Source of the DNA: Bacteroides congonensis
Lineage (GTDB): Bacteria; Bacteroidota; Bacteroidia; Bacteroidales; Bacteroidaceae
Reading direction: 5' to 3'
Length of the DNA stretch: 64,000 nucleotides
Assembly (NCBI RefSeq): GCF_900130125.1
Contig: NZ_FQXY01000011.1
Coordinates: 682,001-746,000, forward strand
The translations under genes were made by a program, and so were the position numbers. Positions 52,606 through 60,363 of the stretch are shown piece by piece; within the stretch, counting starts at the first letter, position 1; each line of letters starts with the position of its first letter. Below the pieces are notes generated by a model, which was given only the letters and a program-made list of their open reading frames with translations, did not search any database and had not been told where the DNA came from.

Positions 52606-53544
52606 ATGGAAAAATTCGAGTTACATATATTAGGGTGCGGCTCTGCTTTGCCTACTACACGACATTTTGCGACTTCACAAGTCGTCAACCTGCGTGAAAA
52701 ACTATTTATGATTGATTGTGGGGAAGGCGCGCAGATGCAATTGCGTCGTTCCCGACTGAAGTTTTCCCGACTGAACCATATCTTTATCTCTCATTTGCAT
52801 GGTGACCATTGTTTCGGCTTGACGGGCTTAATCTCTACATTCGGCTTGTTGGGCAGAACGGCTGATTTGCATATTCACTCCCCGAAAGGGTTGGAAGAAC
52901 TGTTTGCTCCACTGCTTGCTTTCTTCTGCAAGACGCTGACCTATAAAGTATTCTTCCATGAATTTGAAACGAAGGAACCTGTTGTCATTTATGACGACCG
53001 TTCGGTGACTGTAACTACGATTCCTTTGAAGCACCGTATACCTTGCTGTGGTTTTCTTTTTGAAGAAAAACAGCGGCCTAATCATATTATCAGAGACATG
53101 GTAGATTTTTATAAAGTTCCGCTCTATGAACTGAACCGCATCAAGAACGGAGCGGATTTTATGACTCCCGAAGGAGAAGTAATCCCTAATTCCCGATTGA
53201 CCCGCCCTTCGGCTCCGGCACGCAAATACGCTTATTGTTCCGATACGATTTATCGTCCGGCGATTGCGGAACAAATCAGGAATGTAGATTTGCTTTTCCA
53301 TGAAGCGACCTTTGCGCAGGGAGAGCAGGCACGGGCTAAAGAAACTTATCATACAACGGCTGCACAAGCAGCGCAACTTGCGTTGGATGCCAATGTGAAA
53401 CAGTTGGTGATCGGACATTTTTCCGCCCGCTATGAAGATGAATCTATTTTATTCAACGAAGCATCCGCCATCTTCCCGCAAACGATTTTGGCGAAAGAAA
53501 ACTTATGTATCGACGTTGACGGAGGGACTGCATATGAAAAGTAA
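52606..53544 (+). CDS. rnz: Ribonuclease Z
   Basis: The ATG giving MEKFELHILGCG is used; a TTG three codons before overlaps the promoter box. A 312-residue metallo-beta-lactamase-fold tRNA 3' endonuclease: the zinc motif HLHGDHCFG near residue 63, HRIPCCGFLFEEK, and the later HEATF and IGHFSARY motifs are all present, as in bacterial RNase Z. It matures tRNA 3' ends that lack or carry CCA. The last 11 bases overlap the start of the next gene, indicating coupling. Confidence 0.93.
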   Translation: MEKFELHILGCGSALPTTRHFATSQVVNLREKLFMIDCGEGAQMQLRRSRLKFSRLNHIFISHLHGDHCFGLTGLISTFGLLGRTADLHIHSPKGLEELFAPLLAFFCKTLTYKVFFHEFETKEPVVIYDDRSVTVTTIPLKHRIPCCGFLFEEKQRPNHIIRDMVDFYKVPLYELNRIKNGADFMTPEGEVIPNSRLTRPSAPARKYAYCSDTIYRPAIAEQIRNVDLLFHEATFAQGEQARAKETYHTTAAQAAQLALDANVKQLVIGHFSARYEDESILFNEASAIFPQTILAKENLCIDVDGGTAYEK

Positions 53545-55081
53545 GCGGCTGCTTTGGGGAATGATAATCGTATGTATAGCTTGCCTGGCAGCTTGCAAAA
53601 AGGAGAAACCTTTGTCTCCGATACCGGATTCTTTGGCAAGTCTTCAGGAATTGTTTAATCCTACCTGGCAGATTAGTACGGATAGTATCCATCAGATGAT
53701 TCATTCTTATTTGAATGAAAATAAGCAGGAGACTCCCTGGGATTCGGCATTGGCAGCCCACTATCGGGAGAAAGATGAATTTTTCTGGCTGAATGATTCG
53801 TTGATTTCAGATAAGCCTGCTGTACAAGTGGCAGACTCCATGCTGTATTGGCTGGAAAATATCTCGCGGCATGGCATTAATCCGCATCTTTATCCTACGG
53901 ATAGCATTCGCAAGGAATTGCATCAGGTACGTACACTGCAATTGCAGGAAGGAAAGACTATGAACCGCCTGTTGGCGGATATTGAATATCAGTTGACGTC
54001 TGCCTATCTTTCATATGTATGTCAGTTGAAGTTCGGTTTTCTTCCTTCAAAAGACAGATGGAACGACTCCATCAGCCGGATACCTCTTAAAGATTATGAT
54101 AAGGATTTCGCAATGGCTGCTTTGGATTCTCTCCGGACAAATGCCAATACAGCCTTTCATAAAGCGCAACCTTCTTCTCGGCTTTACTTGAAAATGCAGG
54201 AAGAACTGGAACGTGTGAATGCCTGGGGTGAGACGGATACTACGGATTATTACCGCGACCGTTTGTTGGTGAATATGGAACGCGCACGCTGGCAGTATGC
54301 CTTGGATAAAGGAAAGAAATATGTAGTAGCCAATGTAGCGGCATTTATGCTACAAGCTATCAATGAGGAGACAGACTCTATCCTGGAAATGCGTATCTGC
54401 GTGGGAAGCGTGAAGAATAAGACGCCTTTGTTGTCGAGCAGAATCTACTATATGGAACTGAATCCGTATTGGAACGTCCCTCAAAGTATTATCAGGAAAG
54501 AGATTATTCCTACCTATCGCAGGGATACGACTTATTTTACCCGCAACCGCATGAAGGTATATGATAATAAGACCGGCCTGCAAGTAGACCCGCACAGCAT
54601 CAAATGGGCTAAGTATGCAGGAAAGGGCGTACCCTATACGGTGAAGCAGGACAATAAGACGGGAAACTCATTGGGACGCATCATCTTCCGTTTTCCCAAT
54701 CCTCATTCCGTTTATCTGCACGATACTCCTTCCCGTTGGGCTTTCACACGAAAGAACCGGGCGGTAAGTCATGGCTGCGTACGCCTTCAGAAAGCGCTTG
54801 ATTTCTCCTTCTTCCTGTTGAATAAGCAGGATTCATTGCTTGAAGACCGTATCCGTATCGCAATGGACATCAAACCGGTGACTGAAGAAGGAAAAAAGCT
54901 GCCTGTCAGCGCGTCTTACCGTGAACTGAAGCATTATAGTTTAGAGAAATATATACCTTTATTTATAGATTATCAGACAGTTTACTTGTCTGCCGACAAT
55001 AATCTGAGATATTGTGAGGACATTTACAAATATGATCCGTCTATATTAAAGGTTATGAACGACCTGAATTTGAAACCATAA
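53534..55081 (+). CDS. L,D-transpeptidase (YkuD) lipoprotein
   Basis: Start taken at MKSKRLLWGMII, inside the end of rnz in another frame. About 515 residues with lipobox LAAC, an N-terminal L,D-transpeptidase scaffold domain (GINPHLYPTDSI; YQLTSAYLSYVCQLKFG), and the YkuD catalytic domain with SHGCVRLQ (Cys near residue 415) and HDTPSRWAFTRKNRAVSHG just before. It crosslinks peptidoglycan stem peptides 3-3 or attaches proteins, in the periplasm. Similar to YcbB/LdtD. Cotranscribed with rnz and probably with the following sigma gene (25 bp gap). Confidence 0.88.
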   Translation: MKSKRLLWGMIIVCIACLAACKKEKPLSPIPDSLASLQELFNPTWQISTDSIHQMIHSYLNENKQETPWDSALAAHYREKDEFFWLNDSLISDKPAVQVADSMLYWLENISRHGINPHLYPTDSIRKELHQVRTLQLQEGKTMNRLLADIEYQLTSAYLSYVCQLKFGFLPSKDRWNDSISRIPLKDYDKDFAMAALDSLRTNANTAFHKAQPSSRLYLKMQEELERVNAWGETDTTDYYRDRLLVNMERARWQYALDKGKKYVVANVAAFMLQAINEETDSILEMRICVGSVKNKTPLLSSRIYYMELNPYWNVPQSIIRKEIIPTYRRDTTYFTRNRMKVYDNKTGLQVDPHSIKWAKYAGKGVPYTVKQDNKTGNSLGRIIFRFPNPHSVYLHDTPSRWAFTRKNRAVSHGCVRLQKALDFSFFLLNKQDSLLEDRIRIAMDIKPVTEEGKKLPVSASYRELKHYSLEKYIPLFIDYQTVYLSADNNLRYCEDIYKYDPSILKVMNDLNLKP

Positions 55082-55106
55082 ATAAACATACAGATAACAA
55101 GAGAGT

Positions 55107-55658
55107 ATGACCCCTTATAACGAACGCGAAGTTCTGAAACTCCTTCAGGAGGAGAGTACCCAGCGGCAAGGATTTGAAATGATTGTGGCGCAGTATAGCG
55201 AACAATTGTATTGGCAGATCCGCCGGATGGTACTGTCGCATGAGGATGCGAACGATCTCCTGCAAAACACTTTTATCAAGGCATGGACGAATATCGACTA
55301 TTTTCGTGCCGAGGCGAAGCTGTCTACCTGGCTCTATCGCATCGCGCTGAATGAATGTCTTACCTTTCTGAACAAACAGCGTGCCATGACTACCGTAGCC
55401 ATTGACGACCCGGAAGCAATGGTTGTGCAGAAACTGGAAAGCGACTCCTATTTTTCGGGCGACCAAGTGCAGATGTGCTTACAGAAAGCATTGCTGACAC
55501 TGCCGGAGAAACAACGCATGGTGTTCAACCTGAAGTATTATCAGGAAATGAAGTACGAAGAGATGTCGGAAGTGTTCGGTACGTCGGTCGGCGCATTGAA
55601 AGCATCTTATCATCATGCGGTGAAGAAAATAGAGAAGTTTTTAGAAGAAATTGATTAA
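55107..55658 (+). CDS. ECF-type RNA polymerase sigma factor
   Basis: A 183-residue sigma-70 family ECF factor: region 2 (MVLSHEDANDLLQNTFIKAW; LSTWLYRIALNECLTFL) and region 4 (LPEKQRMVFNLKYYQEMKYE; SVGALKASYHHAVKKI). Unlike the SusC-linked factors it is followed by a small membrane protein and a Spy-like periplasmic protein, and preceded by an L,D-transpeptidase, so it likely answers envelope stress. It resembles the RpoE-like housekeeping ECF group of Bacteroidota. Confidence 0.9.
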   Translation: MTPYNEREVLKLLQEESTQRQGFEMIVAQYSEQLYWQIRRMVLSHEDANDLLQNTFIKAWTNIDYFRAEAKLSTWLYRIALNECLTFLNKQRAMTTVAIDDPEAMVVQKLESDSYFSGDQVQMCLQKALLTLPEKQRMVFNLKYYQEMKYEEMSEVFGTSVGALKASYHHAVKKIEKFLEEID

Positions 55659-55705
55659 ACCTTTTAGACCGGACAACGTCTAAGGAAAAGAGAGGAGAAA
55701 AACGT

Positions 55706-56083
55706 ATGAAAGAAGAAGATACCCTATTGAAGAAGCTTGGGATGGAAAATTCCTTCAAAGTTCCCGATGGTTACTTTGAAAACCTGACTTCAGAGGTGAT
55801 GAATAAGCTTCCTGAAAAAGCGAAAGTCGCTTTCAAGGAAGAACCTGTCAGCACATGGACAAGACTCAAACCATTGCTTTATATGGCAGCTATGTTCGTA
55901 GGTGCCGCCTTGATTATCCGGGTAGCATCGACAGATCATAAACCTGTTACGGTAGATGAGGTGGCAGTGACAGAGGTGGATACGGAAGTAATATCCGATG
56001 AAATGATAGATGTGGCACTGGATCGTGCCATGTTGGATGATTATTCGTTATATGTTTATTTGAGTGACGCAAGTGTAGAATGA
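55706..56083 (+). CDS. Small single-span membrane protein, putative anti-sigma factor
   Basis: A 125-residue protein: cytoplasmic N-terminus (LLKKLGMENSFKVPDGYFEN), one transmembrane helix (LLYMAAMFVGAALIIRVA, about 52-69) and an acidic periplasmic tail. The FKVPDGYFENL motif is common in Bacteroidota proteins placed after ECF sigma genes. Size, topology and position (47 bp after the sigma stop) fit an anti-sigma role, though no ZAS-type zinc motif is present. That role is inference. Confidence 0.6.
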   Translation: MKEEDTLLKKLGMENSFKVPDGYFENLTSEVMNKLPEKAKVAFKEEPVSTWTRLKPLLYMAAMFVGAALIIRVASTDHKPVTVDEVAVTEVDTEVISDEMIDVALDRAMLDDYSLYVYLSDASVE

Positions 56084-56110
56084 TTTATTAAAACCGATTG
56101 AATACAGAAA

Positions 56111-56575
56111 ATGAGAAAAGTAATCGCATTAGTCGTTTTGTTGTGTGGCTTTATGCCTGTTCTTTGGGCTGCTGACGGGTGTGACCAACATTTGTCCCGC
56201 GAAGAGTTCAGGGCAAAACAAAAGGCGTATATTATCGAACAGGCAGGATTGACAAAAGAAGAAGCTGCCAAGTTCTTCCCCGTTTATTTTGAACTTCAGG
56301 ACAAAAAGAAAAAGCTGAATGATGAGTCATGGGATTTGATGCGCAAAGGCAAGGATGATAAGACTACGGAAGCCCAATATGAAGAAATCAACGAGAAAGT
56401 AGCCAATAACCGTATCGCTGCCGACCAACTGGATAAAACTTATTTGGGCAGGTTCAAAAAGATTCTTTCCAGCAAGAAGATATTTCTCGTTCAGCGGGCG
56501 GAAATGCGTTTCCACAGGGAGATGATAAAAGGAATGCATCGCAAGGGAGACAGTAAAGATTCAAAGAAAAAATAA
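56111..56575 (+). CDS. Spy/CpxP-like periplasmic protein
   Basis: A 154-residue secreted protein with signal peptide (PVLWA) and a mostly helical, charged body (LSREEFRAKQKAYIIEQAGL, TKEEAAKFFPVYFELQDKKK). The arrangement of a helix, 'LTKEEA..FFPVY', and long amphipathic helices is that of the Spy/CpxP-like periplasmic proteins of Bacteroidota. It may act as a periplasmic chaperone or stress sensor for the sigma factor encoded two genes earlier. It ends the operon. Confidence 0.7.
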   Translation: MRKVIALVVLLCGFMPVLWAADGCDQHLSREEFRAKQKAYIIEQAGLTKEEAAKFFPVYFELQDKKKKLNDESWDLMRKGKDDKTTEAQYEEINEKVANNRIAADQLDKTYLGRFKKILSSKKIFLVQRAEMRFHREMIKGMHRKGDSKDSKKK

Positions 56576-56585
56576 GATAATAAAT

Positions 56586-56620
56586 CAGACGCTCTGTTGA
56601 GTATAAACAGACGTTCTGTT
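56586..56620. repeat. Short 13-bp direct repeat
   Basis: CAGACGCTCTGTT (56586-56598) and CAGACGTTCTGTT (56608-56620), 22 bp apart with one mismatch, just before the terminator of the operon. Minor; no function assigned. Confidence 0.5.
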
Positions 56621-56630
56621 TGGGTAAAAT

Positions 56631-56661
56631 AAAGGCTCCGTTTCAGCGAAACGGAGCCTTT
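56631..56661 (+). terminator. Terminator of the rnz-ldt-sigma operon
   Basis: A perfect 14-bp stem, AAAGGCTCCGTTTC and GAAACGGAGCCTTT, with the 3-base loop AGC, followed by TGTTTTTT. In the minus direction the tail is weaker, so it mainly stops rightward transcripts. Confidence 0.9.
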
Positions 56662-56708
56662 GTTTTTTCTCTTTGTTGTGGTCTGTAAGAATCGGGTATT
56701 ATTGCAGT

Positions 56709-57497
56709 CTACAATCCTTTTTTCTTTGCTTCATTCCAAATGGCATCCATCTCTTCAAGAGTCATGTCTTTCAGGTTCTTTCCCTCTTTGATGGTATGTT
56801 CTTCCAGATAATTAAAGCGGCGGATAAATTTCTGATTAGTACGTTCCAGTGCATTATCGGGATTAATCTTATAGAGACGTGCCGCATTGATAAGGCTGAA
56901 CATGACATCTCCGAATTCGGCTTCCGCCTTATCCTTATCCATGTTGGCTACCTCTTCCTGAAACTCTCCGATTTCTTCCTTCACCTTGTCCCAAACCTGT
57001 TCGCGCTCTTCCCAGTCGAAGCCTACGTTACGGGCTTTGTCCTGCATACGATACGCCTTGATAAGTGAGGGTAGGGCAGCGGGAACACCGCTTAACACGC
57101 TCTTATTACCATCTTTTTCTTTTAACTTCAACTGTTCCCAGTTTTCGGATACCTGTCCTGCTGTTTCCGCCTTTACTTCTCCGAATACGTGGGGATGACG
57201 GAAAATCAGTTTGTCACACAGCTTGTCGCAAACATCTTTGATATCGAAATCCCCTGTTTCCGAACCTATCTTGGCGTAGAAAGCAACGTGCAGCAATACG
57301 TCTCCCAATTCTTTGCAAATATCCTTTTTGTCATCTCTCATCAGAGCATCACAAAGTTCATAAGTCTCTTCTATGGTATTGGGACGTAGGCTTTCATTTG
57401 TCTGTTTACGATCCCAGGGACATTTGACACGCAGTTCGTCAAGGATATCCAGAAAGCGTCCGAAGGCTTCCATTTGTTCTTGTCTAGTATGTGACAT
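56709..57497 (-). CDS. mazG: Nucleoside triphosphate pyrophosphohydrolase MazG
   Basis: The 262-residue protein has two MazG-like helical domains. The first has CPWDRKQTNESLRPNTIEE and EELGD-like KELGDVLLHVAFYAKI; the second has EEIGEFQEEVANMDKD and EFGDVMFSLINAARLY. The metal-binding ExxE...ExxD pattern is present in both. MazG hydrolyses NTPs and dNTPs to monophosphates, cleaning damaged nucleotides. The gene stands alone on this strand, converging with the sigma operon and read from a promoter box near 57560. Confidence 0.92.
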   Translation of the reverse strand: MSHTRQEQMEAFGRFLDILDELRVKCPWDRKQTNESLRPNTIEETYELCDALMRDDKKDICKELGDVLLHVAFYAKIGSETGDFDIKDVCDKLCDKLIFRHPHVFGEVKAETAGQVSENWEQLKLKEKDGNKSVLSGVPAALPSLIKAYRMQDKARNVGFDWEEREQVWDKVKEEIGEFQEEVANMDKDKAEAEFGDVMFSLINAARLYKINPDNALERTNQKFIRRFNYLEEHTIKEGKNLKDMTLEEMDAIWNEAKKKGL

Positions 57498-57557
57498 AAA
57501 TCTATCTTTTATTAAAGTTTTCGTATAATCTGTCCATGGTTAGCATCTATTTATATG

Positions 57558-57565
57558 CAAATATA
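57558..57565 (-). promoter_or_regulatory. -7 box of mazG
   Basis: Minus strand TATATTTG, exact. The -33 position falls inside the adjacent 26-bp palindrome arm, where there is no TTTG, so either the promoter is atypical or the palindrome is an operator. Confidence 0.45.
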
Positions 57566-57568
57566 CGT

Positions 57569-57626
57569 CAATTGCACCATAAAAGTGCAGAAAACTATGA
57601 TTTTCTGCACTTTTATGGTGCAATTG
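57569..57626. repeat. Perfect 26-bp inverted repeat with 6-bp loop
   Basis: 57569-57594 is the exact reverse complement of 57601-57626, with CTATGA between. Each arm starts CAATTGCACC and ends GTGCAGAAAA, and within each arm GCAC/GTGC forms a smaller palindrome. It lies between the end of the GH2 gene and mazG, both leftward, and abuts the mazG -7 box. It could be the terminator of the glycan operon, an operator for mazG, or a small inserted palindrome. Confidence 0.85.
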
Positions 57627-57687
57627 GTGAGGCTAATCAAATTGAGAATATCTTCCCTATGGATGATTTATTGAGATTAACCTTTAA

Positions 57688-60309
57688 TCAATCATTTAGC
57701 CCTACTCCGAACTTGGATTGCTGTTCGCCTACTTCCTTGGCGCGATACTCATTTAGCAGTTGGCGCAGGCGTTCGTTCTCTTTTTCCAATTCTGATTTGG
57801 ATGCTGCGTTACGAACCGCTACTTCCGTTTTACTGTTGCTGATGTTCAAAAGTTTGCTTTCGTTCTCTGAATACAGTTCTTGCTTGGAATTGGCGATTGT
57901 CTCAAATTCCAGTTCGCCGGACAACGGAAGAACCGTTCCTTTATATTTCATCGAAGCGATGACATGCACTTTCCCTGGTTTCAGCGTTGATTGCACTAGA
58001 ATGGGAGCTGTTCCCCAACATAATGAGGCGGTGGTCTCGCCAATCAGTCGTCCTTCTCCATCAATGCTGAAATTCACCTCAAAATTGTTCAACCGTCTGA
58101 CCACTCCGTTTTTGTCTATCAATTCGGCAATCACCGTCACCACGTCCGAGCCGTCGGCGACCGTAGCCGTGCCATTGTTGTCCAACCGTAATCGGAGTTT
58201 TTCCGGGCGTTGGGCAGGATAGCGTTTGTGTCTTGCCACCACTTTACCGTCTATCAATCCTTCTGCCAACATATAATATTCATCTTGCTTCTTGGCTCGT
58301 GCCAATCCTTTGGTATCCATAAAATCATACACATCCTTGAAGAAAAAGTGGGGTGAAGGCAATTCTGCTGTTTTCTGCTTCTTCTGCGTATATACCTTTC
58401 CGTTCTTATAGACTGTAAGGCGCACCTCATCACAATTGGAATAGACCGTCACATCACTGGGTGAGAACGGAGTCATCTCATGAGCAATGTAAATCATGGG
58501 ACCACTTTCCGCATTGAAGTTATATTTGGTAGCGGGACGTTGCGACATATACATATAGTAGGAGGTTTTGGGTTGACGATACGCATCCATGATACCCCCA
58601 TAGAAGGGTTCGGGGTGATATCCACGGTTATGGTCGAACGGATGCCACATACAACCGCCTACCACCTGCGATGATGAAGAGCAGACCCACCGGTACACAT
58701 CTTCGTAATGGGCTGCCTGCACCAACATTGGGGTCTCTCCCCAAGAACGGGATACACGACTGTCCGAATTCTGTGCTATCCAGTCGTCTACATTATCGCC
58801 CCATTCACGAATCAGATAGGTCTTCTCCGGCTTCAGATTCTTGGTCGGACGCAATAGGACGGAAAAATACTCATCGCCCAAGGCGGCATCGTCGCAAGAG
58901 GCTTGAACCTCGGGACATTCTTCCTTGCAGATGGCTGCTGCATTCTTAGCAAAACTGGCAGGATAGTTAGTCTCATTCAGAATAGGTTCCCATAAAAATA
59001 CACTGGGGCGGTTTCGGTTCTGGCGAATCATATTGCGGATATCAGAATAAATACGTTCGCCAAAACAAGGAGCCTCGTTCCAGAATTGCCAGCCGGGAGT
59101 CGCCACCATTACAAAAAGTCCCAACTCATCGCAAGCATCCATAAACGCAGGGTCGAGCACATAATGTGCACTACGTACAATCCTGGCACCGGCATCTTTT
59201 AGCTTACGGGCATCGCGCCATTGCAGGTTGTTGGGGACAGCATTCCCCAAAACGGCAAATTCCTGATGACGATTGACGCCTACCACTTTTCCGTATGGTT
59301 TGCCGTTAATCCGGAGTCCTTCCTGTTGCTTAAACTCAATACTACGGATTCCCACACGCTGGCGCATACCGTCTACCACCAGCCCTTTATCATCCTTCAC
59401 ATAAATGTCCAGATTATAGAGATAAGGAGTTTCGGGCGACCAAAGTTTGGGCGTTTCCACAACTAACCGACTGCCTGCGTACCCGGCTTTTCCCTTTTTG
59501 ACATTGATTTTACACGCTGCCTGCGCCACAACCTTGCCATCGGTCTGTCGCAATTCATACACAACGGTGGCAGCAGAGTTGCGGTTGCCTTCATTGCGTA
59601 CATGCGTTTGAATGTTTACTTCCGCCTTCGCTTCAGACACATTGTTGAAAGAGAGGTACACTCCGCCACCTGCCACCTCGTTTTCATAGTTGGGGTCGGT
59701 GATATGCAGCTCGTTGTGGGCAATCAGCCAACAGTCACGGTAGATGCCTCCAAAGTAGCAGAAGTCCAACATCTCTTGAGGTTTGCCTGCCGGATAGGTC
59801 GGGTCGTTCGAATTGTCTGCCATGACGGTGATGATATTATCCTTATTCCAGTCCAGTTCATTGCTGATGTCGGCAATCACCGGCAGAAATCCTCCGAAAT
59901 GCTCTGTCATCAGTTTGCCGTTAACCCACACTTTACATTTACCCATGACAGCCTCGAAGTGAAGAAAGAGCTTTTTCCCTTTCAGACCCTCTTCCGGAGT
60001 GAAGTGTTTGCGATACCACACCACACCTTGATAATTGATGCAACCGCTCGCTTCCGCCGGCAGATACTCAATGCCGTGAGGCAAGGAGACACATTCCCAT
60101 TGCGAGTCGTCGAATGAGACGCTGTAATCCCCTCCTTCGATGTCTCCTTTATGGAAACGCCAAGCTATATTCATGGAGTAGACATCCCGACCTGTGTCCG
60201 GTAGTCTGTAGAAACCGGCAGTTGAGAATTTCGGTTGTTCAAATCCTTGTACAAACGCTATGGGGAGTAGCAGCCCGATAAGGATGAAAATTAGTTTTCT
60301 GTTTTGCAT
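57688..60309 (-). CDS. GH2 family glycoside hydrolase (beta-galactosidase-like), secreted
   Basis: The 873-residue protein has a signal peptide (PIAFVQG), the GH2 N-terminal jelly roll (WRFHKGD to YRDCWLIAHNE), an immunoglobulin-like domain, and the TIM barrel with acid/base in ILNETN near 446 and nucleophile Glu in IREWGDN near 501. A DUF4982-like domain follows. The C-terminus holds a short coiled coil (SELEKENERLRQLLNEYRAK) and ends VGLND. It cleaves beta-galactosides or related sugars. It ends an operon with the GH3 and sulfatase genes upstream; the GH3 stop is 48 bp before its start. Confidence 0.87.
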   Translation of the reverse strand: MQNRKLIFILIGLLLPIAFVQGFEQPKFSTAGFYRLPDTGRDVYSMNIAWRFHKGDIEGGDYSVSFDDSQWECVSLPHGIEYLPAEASGCINYQGVVWYRKHFTPEEGLKGKKLFLHFEAVMGKCKVWVNGKLMTEHFGGFLPVIADISNELDWNKDNIITVMADNSNDPTYPAGKPQEMLDFCYFGGIYRDCWLIAHNELHITDPNYENEVAGGGVYLSFNNVSEAKAEVNIQTHVRNEGNRNSAATVVYELRQTDGKVVAQAACKINVKKGKAGYAGSRLVVETPKLWSPETPYLYNLDIYVKDDKGLVVDGMRQRVGIRSIEFKQQEGLRINGKPYGKVVGVNRHQEFAVLGNAVPNNLQWRDARKLKDAGARIVRSAHYVLDPAFMDACDELGLFVMVATPGWQFWNEAPCFGERIYSDIRNMIRQNRNRPSVFLWEPILNETNYPASFAKNAAAICKEECPEVQASCDDAALGDEYFSVLLRPTKNLKPEKTYLIREWGDNVDDWIAQNSDSRVSRSWGETPMLVQAAHYEDVYRWVCSSSSQVVGGCMWHPFDHNRGYHPEPFYGGIMDAYRQPKTSYYMYMSQRPATKYNFNAESGPMIYIAHEMTPFSPSDVTVYSNCDEVRLTVYKNGKVYTQKKQKTAELPSPHFFFKDVYDFMDTKGLARAKKQDEYYMLAEGLIDGKVVARHKRYPAQRPEKLRLRLDNNGTATVADGSDVVTVIAELIDKNGVVRRLNNFEVNFSIDGEGRLIGETTASLCWGTAPILVQSTLKPGKVHVIASMKYKGTVLPLSGELEFETIANSKQELYSENESKLLNISNSKTEVAVRNAASKSELEKENERLRQLLNEYRAKEVGEQQSKFGVGLND

Positions 60310-60322
60310 ATCAGTCAGTGCC

Positions 60323-60363
60323 TATTTTATTTATTTACAAGTATTTATTTTATTCATTTACAA
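60323..60363. repeat. Short tandem duplication at the GH3/GH2 junction
   Basis: TATTTTATTTATTTACAA (60323-60340) and TATTTTATTCATTTACAA (60346-60363), 23 bp apart, one mismatch. The second copy contains the GH3 stop codon. It is AT-rich and may be slippage. Confidence 0.6.
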
